A DNA stretch of 64,000 nucleotides. Origin: Isosphaera pallida ATCC 43644. Lineage in GTDB: Bacteria; Planctomycetota; Planctomycetia; Isosphaerales; Isosphaeraceae. The notes below the pieces were generated by a model. It had not been told where the DNA came from, did not search any database, and saw nothing but the letters and a program-made list of their open reading frames with translations. The position numbers and the translations under genes are program-made. The stretch covers positions 4,678,450-4,742,449 of the forward strand of contig NC_014962.1 of assembly GCF_000186345.1 (NCBI RefSeq). The letters run 5' to 3'. Shown here in pieces: positions 56,656 through 64,000 of the stretch (position 1 is its first letter; the number at the start of each line of letters is the position of its first letter).

Positions 56656-57121
56656 GCCGGTGCGTCTCCAACTTATGGTAGAGTGCGTGTCGAAGAGTAA
56701 TCTGCCTCCTGCATCGCGGAACCGTCTCCGTTGGGTTCACGCCGGATTGTGGTGGCTTTCACAGCGACTCGACCTCCCTAGGAAGTCAGACCGTTGTGTT
56801 TCCACTCCCAAACCGTCCTAATGAGAATACCGTATCAGGTGAGATGTGACGACGTCAAGGGGGTAGAGGAAGGGGGTGAGGGACGGGATTGGTTCGGGAT
56901 GTGGCCGACTTTGGTTGGCGACTTCTTGTTGCTGCGGCTTGGAAGGTTGACCGTGGCTTTGAATCCAAGCCGGTACGATGATTCATGGAATCCCTCCATC
57001 CCACCGGAGTCGCGGCGTGGCGTGGGGCTTCGACCGCTTCGGACGGGTTGGTTTCCGCTTGTTTCCTTCAGCCTGGAGCCGACCCGCCCGGAGCGGGATT
57101 CGGACGATGGAGAGTCCCGCC
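56656..57121. other. Divergent intergenic region
   Basis: About 465 bases between the DUF4198 gene (minus) and the kinase gene (plus). It must contain both promoters, but none stands out. A short palindrome ATACCGTAT near 56826 is too weak to call a regulator site. Confidence 0.4.
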
Positions 57122-57997
57122 ATGCCGGATGTAAAACTGGCCGACTTGAAATTCACCGTGGTCAAGGAATTGGGTCGTGGGGCTGGCAGCGTGGTTAAGC
57201 TCATCAAGGAGGTTGATACGGGGCGACGGTTCGCCCTCAAAAGCGTCGAACGTCGCTCGGAGGAGGACGAGATTTATCTCAACCAACTTGAACACGAGTT
57301 CGAGGTTCTCCGACGGCTCGATCATCAGGCGATCATCAAGGGATATGATTTGAGGATCCGCAAATCCTGGATGAAGACGGTCGGGGCCGACCTGTTGATG
57401 GAATACGCCGACGGCGTGATGTTTGACGAGTACGCCGAGGCGCTGCGCGAGCCGGTAGCGGGCAAATCGCCCAAAGAGGTGGCCTTCAAGCGGATTCGAC
57501 GATTGGTAATCTTGTTCGCCAACTTGGCCGCGGCGTTGAGTCACATGCATCGGCGTGGGATTTCCCACGGCGACCTCAAGCCGGGTAACGTGGTCATCAC
57601 GGTGGACAAAAAGCTCAAGCTGATCGACTTCGGCACGGCCTGGATCGCCGGCGAGGACAAAAACCGGGTCCAGGGCACGCCGGAATACATGGCTCCCGAG
57701 CAGGCGGGCGAACGGGTGGTCAATCCCGCGACCGACCTCTACAACTTCGGCGCGACCATGTACAAAATCCTGGTGGGCGAGCCGTTCAACATCTCGATGC
57801 CTCACCCGGATTATCCGACGATGTATCGCTCGAAGACGACACCGCGTCAGGCCGATCCGATGATTCCGCGCGAGTTGAACGACCTAGTGATGGCCTGTTT
57901 GGCTCACAAGCCGCGCGAGCGTCCCGAGTCGGCCCACCAGGTCCAACTGGCTCTGGTGGCGCTGGCCGAGACAATGGGGGTCACTCCGGGCGGCTGA
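57122..57997 (+). CDS. Serine/threonine protein kinase (single kinase domain)
   Basis: 291 residues from the ATG at 57122, with GGAGAG seven bases upstream; an ATG at 57107 is the alternative. The kinase fold is complete: glycine loop GRGAGSV (18-24), catalytic lysine in FALK (40), catalytic loop HGDLKPGN (149-156, where the usual HRD is HGD), DFGTAW (169-174), a TPEYMAPEQ activation-loop end and a final PRERPESAHQV. There is no membrane helix or sensor domain, so it is a soluble cytoplasmic kinase. Loss of the HRD arginine suggests that it is active without loop phosphorylation. It converges on, and overlaps by 17 bases, the CHAT protein gene. Confidence 0.92.
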   Translation: MPDVKLADLKFTVVKELGRGAGSVVKLIKEVDTGRRFALKSVERRSEEDEIYLNQLEHEFEVLRRLDHQAIIKGYDLRIRKSWMKTVGADLLMEYADGVMFDEYAEALREPVAGKSPKEVAFKRIRRLVILFANLAAALSHMHRRGISHGDLKPGNVVITVDKKLKLIDFGTAWIAGEDKNRVQGTPEYMAPEQAGERVVNPATDLYNFGATMYKILVGEPFNISMPHPDYPTMYRSKTTPRQADPMIPRELNDLVMACLAHKPRERPESAHQVQLALVALAETMGVTPGG

Positions 57998-60900
57998 GGG
58001 CCGGCGGCTCACGGTGTGTCTTGGTGGTCGTCGAAACCAAGGAGGTGACCACGCCTCGGCCCAACGGCAAGGCAACCGGGTCGCAACCTCGGCTCGAGCG
58101 TGGCTGGCGTTGCGAAGCTGGTCCCGCCGGAGCGAGGCCATCGGGGTGGTTGACTAGCAGGGTCCAGAGGCTTCGACGGCCGCGGTCCCCCAGGGGCGCA
58201 TCGAGGGTTTGCTGGGCGTGGCGAACCGCCTGAGGCACCGGCAGACCCCGACTCCAGAGTGCCTCGGCCAACCGCCCGAGAAAGCCGATGGTCGCGTCGT
58301 GCGGCGCGGGTGACGAGGAGAGCAGAACCCGACGCGCTCCGGCCCGAACCAAGGCGTCCACCAGATCGGACGCCACCCCGCCGGTGATAGCCGGTGGTTG
58401 CTCAGGATGGAACCAGATCGACAGCACCACCAAGTCGCATCCTCCAAGGTCGCAAGCGGCCAAATCCTCGGCCGTGATCAGATAGGGGCGAAGGTCCGGT
58501 TCGCCGGTCAAGGGGTCGGGGGGGGCGTCGGCCGCGCCCGAGGCCACCAAAGCCGCCAGAGGACGGCCCGGAGTTGGCTCGAATTCCGGCGACCACGGGA
58601 TCGCCGCCGGATCGGGACCATGCGTCCGCCACGGCAGACCGACCGCCGGCAACGCCAAATGGACGTAACGCTTGCCCGCCAGCGCGCCTAGGATCGCCTC
58701 GCGCTGCGCCGCGCCGCCTCGCAGCTCGACGATCGGTCCCTCCAGACCGGCCTTGCGCGCTGCGTTGGCTAGCATCATCGCCTCGGCCTGGGAACCCGGT
58801 CGATAATGAAGTTGACGAAGGAGCCTCTGCGAGTCAAAGGCGGCGGTCGGTTCGCTCCATTCCTGTTCCCGCTTCGCGGTGGTCGGCGGGGGGGGCGTCG
58901 CGGAGGAAGGGAAACATTGCCGCGAGGCGTGGGCGAGGCTGGCGTGGGGGATGGACGGCGATGGCTCGCATCCGCGGTCTGAGGCGTGGGCAGTCCCCTC
59001 CTGCCGAAGGACCGTTCCGGCACCGCTGCGGAGCGATGGTTGAGGCGCGGCCACCGTCAAGAGACCTCGACCTTGGGGCTCCGGCTCTAGGTGACGATTT
59101 GCGGTCCGGGGGCGGGGGCGGCGATCGAACGGAGCGGCTCCGTCCAGGCGGAACGACCAAGAGGCGACCCGACGCGCGGAGGGGACCACCACCACAGTCT
59201 GCCGACGTCCTAAAGGCTGACGGTCAGGATCGGTCGGGTCGGGCAGGTCGGCCCAGGGCAAAACGAGCCAGGGGTCGCTTGCTTCGTCAGGGGGCGCAAT
59301 CAGAACCGTTTCGGCCTCACGAACCAAACCGGCCAACGGAGCCCAAAGACCAACCGCCAATGCCCAAGCGAGAGCCTCAGGAGAGGCAACGTCGGCGTTT
59401 GTTTGCGGGACGCGGTGGTTGGTTTGAAGGGGCGCAGCGGCCCAGGGCACCAATCCCAATCCCAACGCGGCTGGTCTCGCCGACAGGTTGCCGCAAGGAA
59501 CACGCTCGTCGCGCTCACGCTCAAGATGCTCAAGAGAATGACCAATGGGGGACGCGATCGACGCGGCGGTCGTTGCCGGCGGCGAGGTTGAGACCGCCGC
59601 GGCGATCGGGCTAGGGTCGTTCAGACTCTCCAACCAGCGCCGCGCCAGATGTTCTAAGGGGATGGCCGGTCCCAAGTCGATGCGGACCGTCGCGCTGGTG
59701 AAGGGGGCGTCGTCGCCCTCCAGATCGACCGAGTCGCGGCGAGTTACGAACGCGACCAGATGGGGTTCCGACGGGGAATCGGAGTCGGAAGCGAGGTTAG
59801 CCTCGGGGTCGGCCTCGAAATCGACGTTCCTTCTCGTCGTTGATGCCACCCGCGACAGCTCGACGAAGACGGTTTCATCAGGTAAAACCGCGGCCAGTTC
59901 GCTAGCGGTCGGCGGGGTCTCTGGCCAGCCGACCGAGCGCCGCCAGTCCCGGATCAGACGCTGCGCGCGCCGCTCGGCGTCGCGGAGACGTCGGGTCTCC
60001 TCGGCCAGTTCGGGAAACGGGCCAACCGCAGCGGAGGAAGCGAGGCGGTGATGGCTGGCAAGCCGGGCGTGGCGATCCTCGATCCACACGCGCGCCTTGA
60101 GCCATTGGAGACGTTGGGCGCGGTGGTGGTCGCTGAGGCGGCACTGAATCCAAGCGGCTTCCCGAGCCGCGCCTTTCCAAGCGACCCGCCAATCGTTGAT
60201 CCAAGGCAGGTGGGCGGGGTTGTCCACTCGGGCGAGTTGCTGGGCGAGACGGTCGGCCTCGCAACCAATAGCGCGTCGGGGGAGCGTGGGCAGGGCCGGC
60301 AGCATCGCCAGCAAGGCGTCGCCCCTAGCCGAATCGCCGCCCAAGTGGTTGAGCCAGCGTCGCGCTTGGTCAAACGCGCCGACTTCAGCGAAACGACGGG
60401 CCAGCCTCAAGAGAACGAACAGGGTCGGCAAGCCCGAGGCTCCCCAATTCCGGCTCATGAGCTCGGCGAGTCGTTGGGCCAACGTTTCCGCGTGGGCGAT
60501 CTCGCCCCGACGCAAGTGGACCGCGATCCGCCCCTCCAGAGCCATCGCCCAGGCCATCCACCGCGTGTCCCGCTCGCCAGGGGAACCGGCGGGGATCTCC
60601 GCCTCCAAAGCCTCGACCCGCGCCCGACGGGCTTCGATCAGGTGATCGAACAAACCAGCGGGGTCGCTAGAGGGGTCCGGGTTGGTTCCAGGAGCGAGGA
60701 GATGGGCCCAGGCCAAACGTTCCAAGGCGTTCAAACGGTCGGGGGCGTGAGGATCGCTCCCTTGGTTTTGAAGCTCGAGCGCGCGATTGAAGGCGTCGCG
60801 GGCGGTCTCGACCTCGCCCAGTTCCCAGGCGACTCGTCCCAGACCGCTCCAGATTTGAAACCGCGCGTGCGCCCAGGGATCGGTAGAGGGGGGGGCGTCG

Positions 60901-62075
60901 GCGTCGGGCGGGCAGACGGAAGCGGCGTCGAGCCGGTCACGGAGCGAGGCGAACCAATCCCGAGCCGATTCCAGGTCGCCCGCGGCCCAGCAGCATAGGG
61001 CCAACTCCAAGGGGGCGCGGAGGCGTTGAAGGTCGAGGACTCCTTGAGGGGCAAGTCGGTCTTGGAGATGGATCCAGGCCAGCGAGCGGGCCGAAGCAGG
61101 GCGTCCCCGAGCATGTTCGGCGGCGATCAGAGCCTCGATCACCGCAACGATCGCCTGGGACGAGGCGACGCCGTAGGACCGAGCGGCGGCGAGAACTCGA
61201 CCTCCCCACACCACCACGTCCTCCCAGCGCCGTTGCCGGCGGGCGGTTTCGACGAGTCGGGTCAGAACCGCCATTTGGCGGGAATCACCGTCTTCCAGGC
61301 CGATCGCGCGGCGCGTCTCGTAGGCCCGACGACGCATCCACTCGCCCCGCTCCGAACCACTCGAGGACGATTCCACCGCCACCCCAGCCTGCTCGGCATC
61401 GCTTCGAATCCGAGCAACCTGGGTCGCCTCGTGATGTTCTTCCAAAGCCGCGAGACCCTCCAGCGCCTCGGCCCAATCCAGCGCTTCGGACAAGGAGGAC
61501 CAACCCGAGGCCGGGTCGGGCCGAGCCTCAGCCAGGCGCCGCGCCGCCTGGAACGAAACCTCACCCTGGGGCGTGTTCCAGCGAAGGCGAGCGTGGGCTA
61601 CCCGGATGCTCAACACCACCGAGGGGGAATCGCCTTCCCAGCGTTCGATCCGCGCCACCAAGTCGTCGGCGAGGTCGCGGGCCTCCTCAAACGCCCCAAC
61701 CGCCTCAAGCAAAGGTAGCAGCCGACGACTCCAGACCAACGTGTCGGGGTGATCGCTCCCTAGATGACGTCGCCGCATCGCCAGCGAGCGACGATACAAC
61801 TCGATCGCCTGGGCACGATCCCCCTTCATCCAGTGAACATTAGCCAGATTGTGCAGCACCCGAGCCGACTCGAGACTCTCCGCGCCGGTGGTGGCCGCCA
61901 CCAACTCAGCCGCGGCGCGGAGCAGTATCAACGCCTCGTCCCAGCGACCAGCGTTCGCCATGGCAACCCCCTGGATGAGATGATGATCGGCCTGATCGCG
62001 TAGAGAGTCCCCGCGGTTGGCCCTCACTCCAGTTTGGGTCGCGTTTGCCTTACTTGGCTTGCCTAACCAGCCCAT
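57981..62075 (-). CDS. Giant TPR-CHAT protein, catalytic dyad apparently lost
   Basis: About 1,364 residues from the ATG at 62075, which has a nearby AAAGGA; the frame goes up to 62237 without conservation. The first half is TPR-rich: ALILLRAAAELVAA, SARVLHNLANVHWMKGDRAQAIELYRRSLAMRRRHLG and more to about residue 660. The C-terminal third is a CHAT (caspase HetF-associated) domain. In its catalytic places I read RYVHLALPAVGL (His expected after ALT is absent, about residue 1139 onward) and VVLSIWFHP (Trp near 1221 where LSAC has Cys). The ending AQQTLDAPLGDRGRRSLWTLLVNHPDG is CHAT-like. A protease role is therefore doubtful; binding is likelier. It converges on a kinase gene. Confidence 0.8.
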   Translation of the reverse strand: MGWLGKPSKANATQTGVRANRGDSLRDQADHHLIQGVAMANAGRWDEALILLRAAAELVAATTGAESLESARVLHNLANVHWMKGDRAQAIELYRRSLAMRRRHLGSDHPDTLVWSRRLLPLLEAVGAFEEARDLADDLVARIERWEGDSPSVVLSIRVAHARLRWNTPQGEVSFQAARRLAEARPDPASGWSSLSEALDWAEALEGLAALEEHHEATQVARIRSDAEQAGVAVESSSSGSERGEWMRRRAYETRRAIGLEDGDSRQMAVLTRLVETARRQRRWEDVVVWGGRVLAAARSYGVASSQAIVAVIEALIAAEHARGRPASARSLAWIHLQDRLAPQGVLDLQRLRAPLELALCCWAAGDLESARDWFASLRDRLDAASVCPPDADAPPSTDPWAHARFQIWSGLGRVAWELGEVETARDAFNRALELQNQGSDPHAPDRLNALERLAWAHLLAPGTNPDPSSDPAGLFDHLIEARRARVEALEAEIPAGSPGERDTRWMAWAMALEGRIAVHLRRGEIAHAETLAQRLAELMSRNWGASGLPTLFVLLRLARRFAEVGAFDQARRWLNHLGGDSARGDALLAMLPALPTLPRRAIGCEADRLAQQLARVDNPAHLPWINDWRVAWKGAAREAAWIQCRLSDHHRAQRLQWLKARVWIEDRHARLASHHRLASSAAVGPFPELAEETRRLRDAERRAQRLIRDWRRSVGWPETPPTASELAAVLPDETVFVELSRVASTTRRNVDFEADPEANLASDSDSPSEPHLVAFVTRRDSVDLEGDDAPFTSATVRIDLGPAIPLEHLARRWLESLNDPSPIAAAVSTSPPATTAASIASPIGHSLEHLERERDERVPCGNLSARPAALGLGLVPWAAAPLQTNHRVPQTNADVASPEALAWALAVGLWAPLAGLVREAETVLIAPPDEASDPWLVLPWADLPDPTDPDRQPLGRRQTVVVVPSARRVASWSFRLDGAAPFDRRPRPRTANRHLEPEPQGRGLLTVAAPQPSLRSGAGTVLRQEGTAHASDRGCEPSPSIPHASLAHASRQCFPSSATPPPPTTAKREQEWSEPTAAFDSQRLLRQLHYRPGSQAEAMMLANAARKAGLEGPIVELRGGAAQREAILGALAGKRYVHLALPAVGLPWRTHGPDPAAIPWSPEFEPTPGRPLAALVASGAADAPPDPLTGEPDLRPYLITAEDLAACDLGGCDLVVLSIWFHPEQPPAITGGVASDLVDALVRAGARRVLLSSSPAPHDATIGFLGRLAEALWSRGLPVPQAVRHAQQTLDAPLGDRGRRSLWTLLVNHPDGLAPAGPASQRQPRSSRGCDPVALPLGRGVVTSLVSTTTKTHREPPALSRPE

Positions 62076-62857
62076 TTCCGATCCTTTCTCTGGATTCAGT
62101 TCCGACGGGCCGAAACTCGGCCGTCCGAACCGCTGGGCTCGGTGGGTCCATAGCCGGAATTGTGCATGGAATCGGTCGCTTCGACAATCCCCGTTTGAAT
62201 TGACCGAAACCACAGGAGTTCCGACCAACTCCACCAATCTGCCCCCCCCGCGCCGGCGGGAAAGACCTCTCCCAAAGCGCGTCGAGCATCGACTTCTCCG
62301 ATAAGGAAAAGTACGATGGCGACGGTTTCGCCTATTCGAGGGATTTTGGGCTTTTGGCTTGACGGACCACTGGATTTGGCTTTAGAGTCAAGAAGGGTAA
62401 TCGAGGAGATCACCCTCCAAGATTCCCCAAAATACGTCAACGCCATCGGTTCGAGGATTTAACCTCCCTTCACCAGTCTCCAGCCGGATTGTGTGCAACC
62501 ACCATATCGAGGTTGACGCTCGGCCGCGACCGCAGCGTCGTGACGACGGAGTCGGACCCCGCAGGTCTCGATGCGGGATCATCCCGCGCGTGTCGTCATC
62601 GCACAAATCGAGCGGGAGCAATTTCCACTCCATCTCACTCATAAAAGATGAGATGAAGATGAGAAGAAGATATGGAGAAGTGAAACCAGCTGGGATGTCG
62701 GAGGAATCGGTGGTTTCGACTCGTTGACCTTCCGCAAGCAGTTCGTTGATCGATTGCGCTATCCCTTCACGCTTGTTATCTAGAACCGGTCTGCTCCACC
62801 GCGCGCTCGCGTCGGTCGGTATTGACGACTTGCTTCACCCGCGAGGAATCCGCCACC
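62076..62857. other. Divergent intergenic region, no gene recognised
   Basis: About 780 bases between the CHAT gene (minus) and the RTX gene (plus). A purine-rich stretch with repeated AGATGA/GAAGAT sequence lies near 62645-62680. No promoter or small gene stands out. Confidence 0.4.
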
Positions 62858-64000
62858 ATGTCGCCGAATTCGCCGTCCGAGTTGTCTTTCGAGTCGAATC
62901 GTCCCCGCCGCCGTCGCGCTTGGCAACCTCAGCGACGCCTGGCCGCGCTCTCGCCTTCGGCCGGTGTGGTTCGCCGCTTCCGCTCGCTGCCGACCTTCGA
63001 GACGCTCGAATCCAAGACTCTCCTCACCACGTCGGTCGAGTTCCTGGGGGGGACGCTGCTGATTCAAGGCAATACCGCCAACAACGTCATCGAAGTGTCC
63101 ACGTTGGACAACGGACGGATTGAGGTCATGGTGGACGGCCAGCTGCGGACCGCGCCTGGCGGCGGCCCGCTGGCTTCTGAAGTGACCGAGTTGCGGGTGC
63201 TGGGCCGCGCAGGCCGCGACCTGATCGACGTGTCGCGCGTCACCGGCCTGTCCTCCAACGCCGTGGTCGTGCTAGATGGCGGCCAAGACGCCGACACCAT
63301 CCTCGGCGGCCTCGCGGCTGAGCGGATTCTCGGCGGCTCGGGCGACGATGTGATTCTCGGCGGCGACGGTGACGACACCATCCTCGGCGGCTCCGGCGAC
63401 GACTCGATCGAGGGTGGCGACGGTCACGATTACATCGAAGGTGGTACGGGCAACGACACCATCCTCGGCGGCGCAGGCAACGACACCATCTACGGCGGCG
63501 ACGACTCCGACACCATCCTCGGCGGCTCCGGCGACGACTTCCTCGACGGTGGTGACGCCAACGATTCAATCGACGGCGATGCGGGCGACGATACGATCGT
63601 GGCCATCGCGGGTAACAACACCATTGAGGGTGGTCTCGGCAACGACGTCGTCCTCGGCGGCGACGACGATGACTTCATCACCGATATCGACGGCGGCGTC
63701 TTCACCGGCGGCCGGGGCAACGATACCATCCTCGGCGGCTCCGGCGGCAACTTCATCGACGGCGGCTCGGGCGACGATTCCTTGGTGGGCGGCGCAGGCA
63801 ACGACACCATCCTCGGCGGCGCAGGCAACGACACCATCCTCGGCGGCGCAGGCAACGACTCGCTGTTCGGCGGTGACGGTGAGGATCTTATCGAGGGTGG
63901 CGACGGTCACGATAACATCGAAGGTGGTGCCGGCAACGACACCGTCTTCGGCGACGCCGGCGACGACACCATCTTCGGCGACGCCGGCGACGACCTGATT
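62858..64000 (+). CDS. RTX-repeat surface protein with planctomycete LExxxLL leader (partial)
   Basis: 381 codons from the ATG at 62858 to the window end with no stop; a GAGGAA ribosome site lies about ten bases upstream. The N-terminus is arginine-rich, then FETLESKTLL at residues 47-56 matches the planctomycete surface-protein leader motif. A roughly 90-residue beta domain follows. From about residue 145 onward there are more than twenty nonapeptide RTX repeats of type GGxGxDxIx (GGSGDDSIEG, GGAGNDTILGG), which fold as a calcium-bound beta roll. RTX proteins are mostly exported by type I systems through a C-terminal signal, which lies outside the window. Candidate client of the exporter at 42217. 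Confidence 0.92.
   Translation, partial: MSPNSPSELSFESNRPRRRRAWQPQRRLAALSPSAGVVRRFRSLPTFETLESKTLLTTSVEFLGGTLLIQGNTANNVIEVSTLDNGRIEVMVDGQLRTAPGGGPLASEVTELRVLGRAGRDLIDVSRVTGLSSNAVVVLDGGQDADTILGGLAAERILGGSGDDVILGGDGDDTILGGSGDDSIEGGDGHDYIEGGTGNDTILGGAGNDTIYGGDDSDTILGGSGDDFLDGGDANDSIDGDAGDDTIVAIAGNNTIEGGLGNDVVLGGDDDDFITDIDGGVFTGGRGNDTILGGSGGNFIDGGSGDDSLVGGAGNDTILGGAGNDTILGGAGNDSLFGGDGEDLIEGGDGHDNIEGGAGNDTVFGDAGDDTIFGDAGDDLI
63794..63874 (+). repeat. 27-base nucleotide repeats inside the RTX gene
   Basis: Two consecutive identical 27-base units (GCAGGCAACGAC plus ACCATCCTCGGCGGC), and the start of a third that diverges after GCAGGCAACGAC, encode AGNDTILGG. Base-for-base identity, including third positions, shows recent tandem expansion. 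Confidence 0.7.

Noticed and set aside
56820-56840. Palindrome ATACCGTAT as a Zur-type operator for the DUF4198 operon
   Set aside because: Only four pairs around one base and no outer symmetry; too weak to support.

Overview
The window is a G+C-rich bacterial chromosome segment, most consistent with a planctomycete of the Isosphaera/Isosphaeraceae type. The clues are a DUF1559 pseudopilin-like protein, a DUF1080 protein, a redoxin/cytochrome/copper-monooxygenase fusion, a surface protein opening with an LExxxLL-type motif, a CHAT/TPR giant protein, and a three-Cys-motif gene pair. The assignment rests on gene content only; no database search was possible.

Layout. 1-3.8 kb (minus strand): 6-phosphogluconate dehydrogenase (cut by the window edge), a PPi-type phosphofructokinase, an HPt phosphotransfer protein and a HAD hydrolase. 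3.9-9.5 kb: three tandem, mosaic copies of a polytopic membrane protein. 10-21 kb: protoporphyrinogen oxidase, DUF1080 protein, PhoD-like phosphatase, a 1 kb repeat region ending in 38 in-phase heptanucleotides, an eRF1-like (baeRF) protein, NhaA, and the redoxin fusion. 21.2-23.4 kb: a small accessory island with a decayed F420-reductase-like gene, a perfect hairpin, an AT-rich tcmP gene and its overlapping DUF5131 three-Cys partner.

23.6-31.4 kb: an iron-sulfur assembly locus, sufR-sufC-sufB-sufD-rhodanese-sufE-Rieske-sufT, with no sufS. 31.7-34.4 kb: a second PPi-type phosphofructokinase, a tiny lipoprotein and a DUF1559 protein. 34.4-40.4 kb: a complete 16S-23S-5S rRNA operon with promoter, two boxA antitermination sites, no tRNA in the spacer, and a strong terminator. 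40.5-41.9 kb: a Tat-type sugar-phosphate isomerase-like protein and a small membrane protein.

42.2-48.9 kb: a type I secretion set (ABC exporter, HlyD-type adaptor, TolC-type outer-membrane protein), with histidine-rich tracts in the first two. 48.9-56.7 kb (minus): DUF4198 protein, TPR protein, two ABC-2 permeases, ATPase and a CobW-type metallochaperone GTPase, plausibly a metal-related operon. 57.1-62.1 kb: a Ser/Thr kinase converging on and overlapping a 1,364-residue TPR-CHAT protein whose catalytic His/Cys dyad appears lost. 62.9 kb to the end: the start of an RTX-repeat surface protein, a plausible client of the type I exporter.
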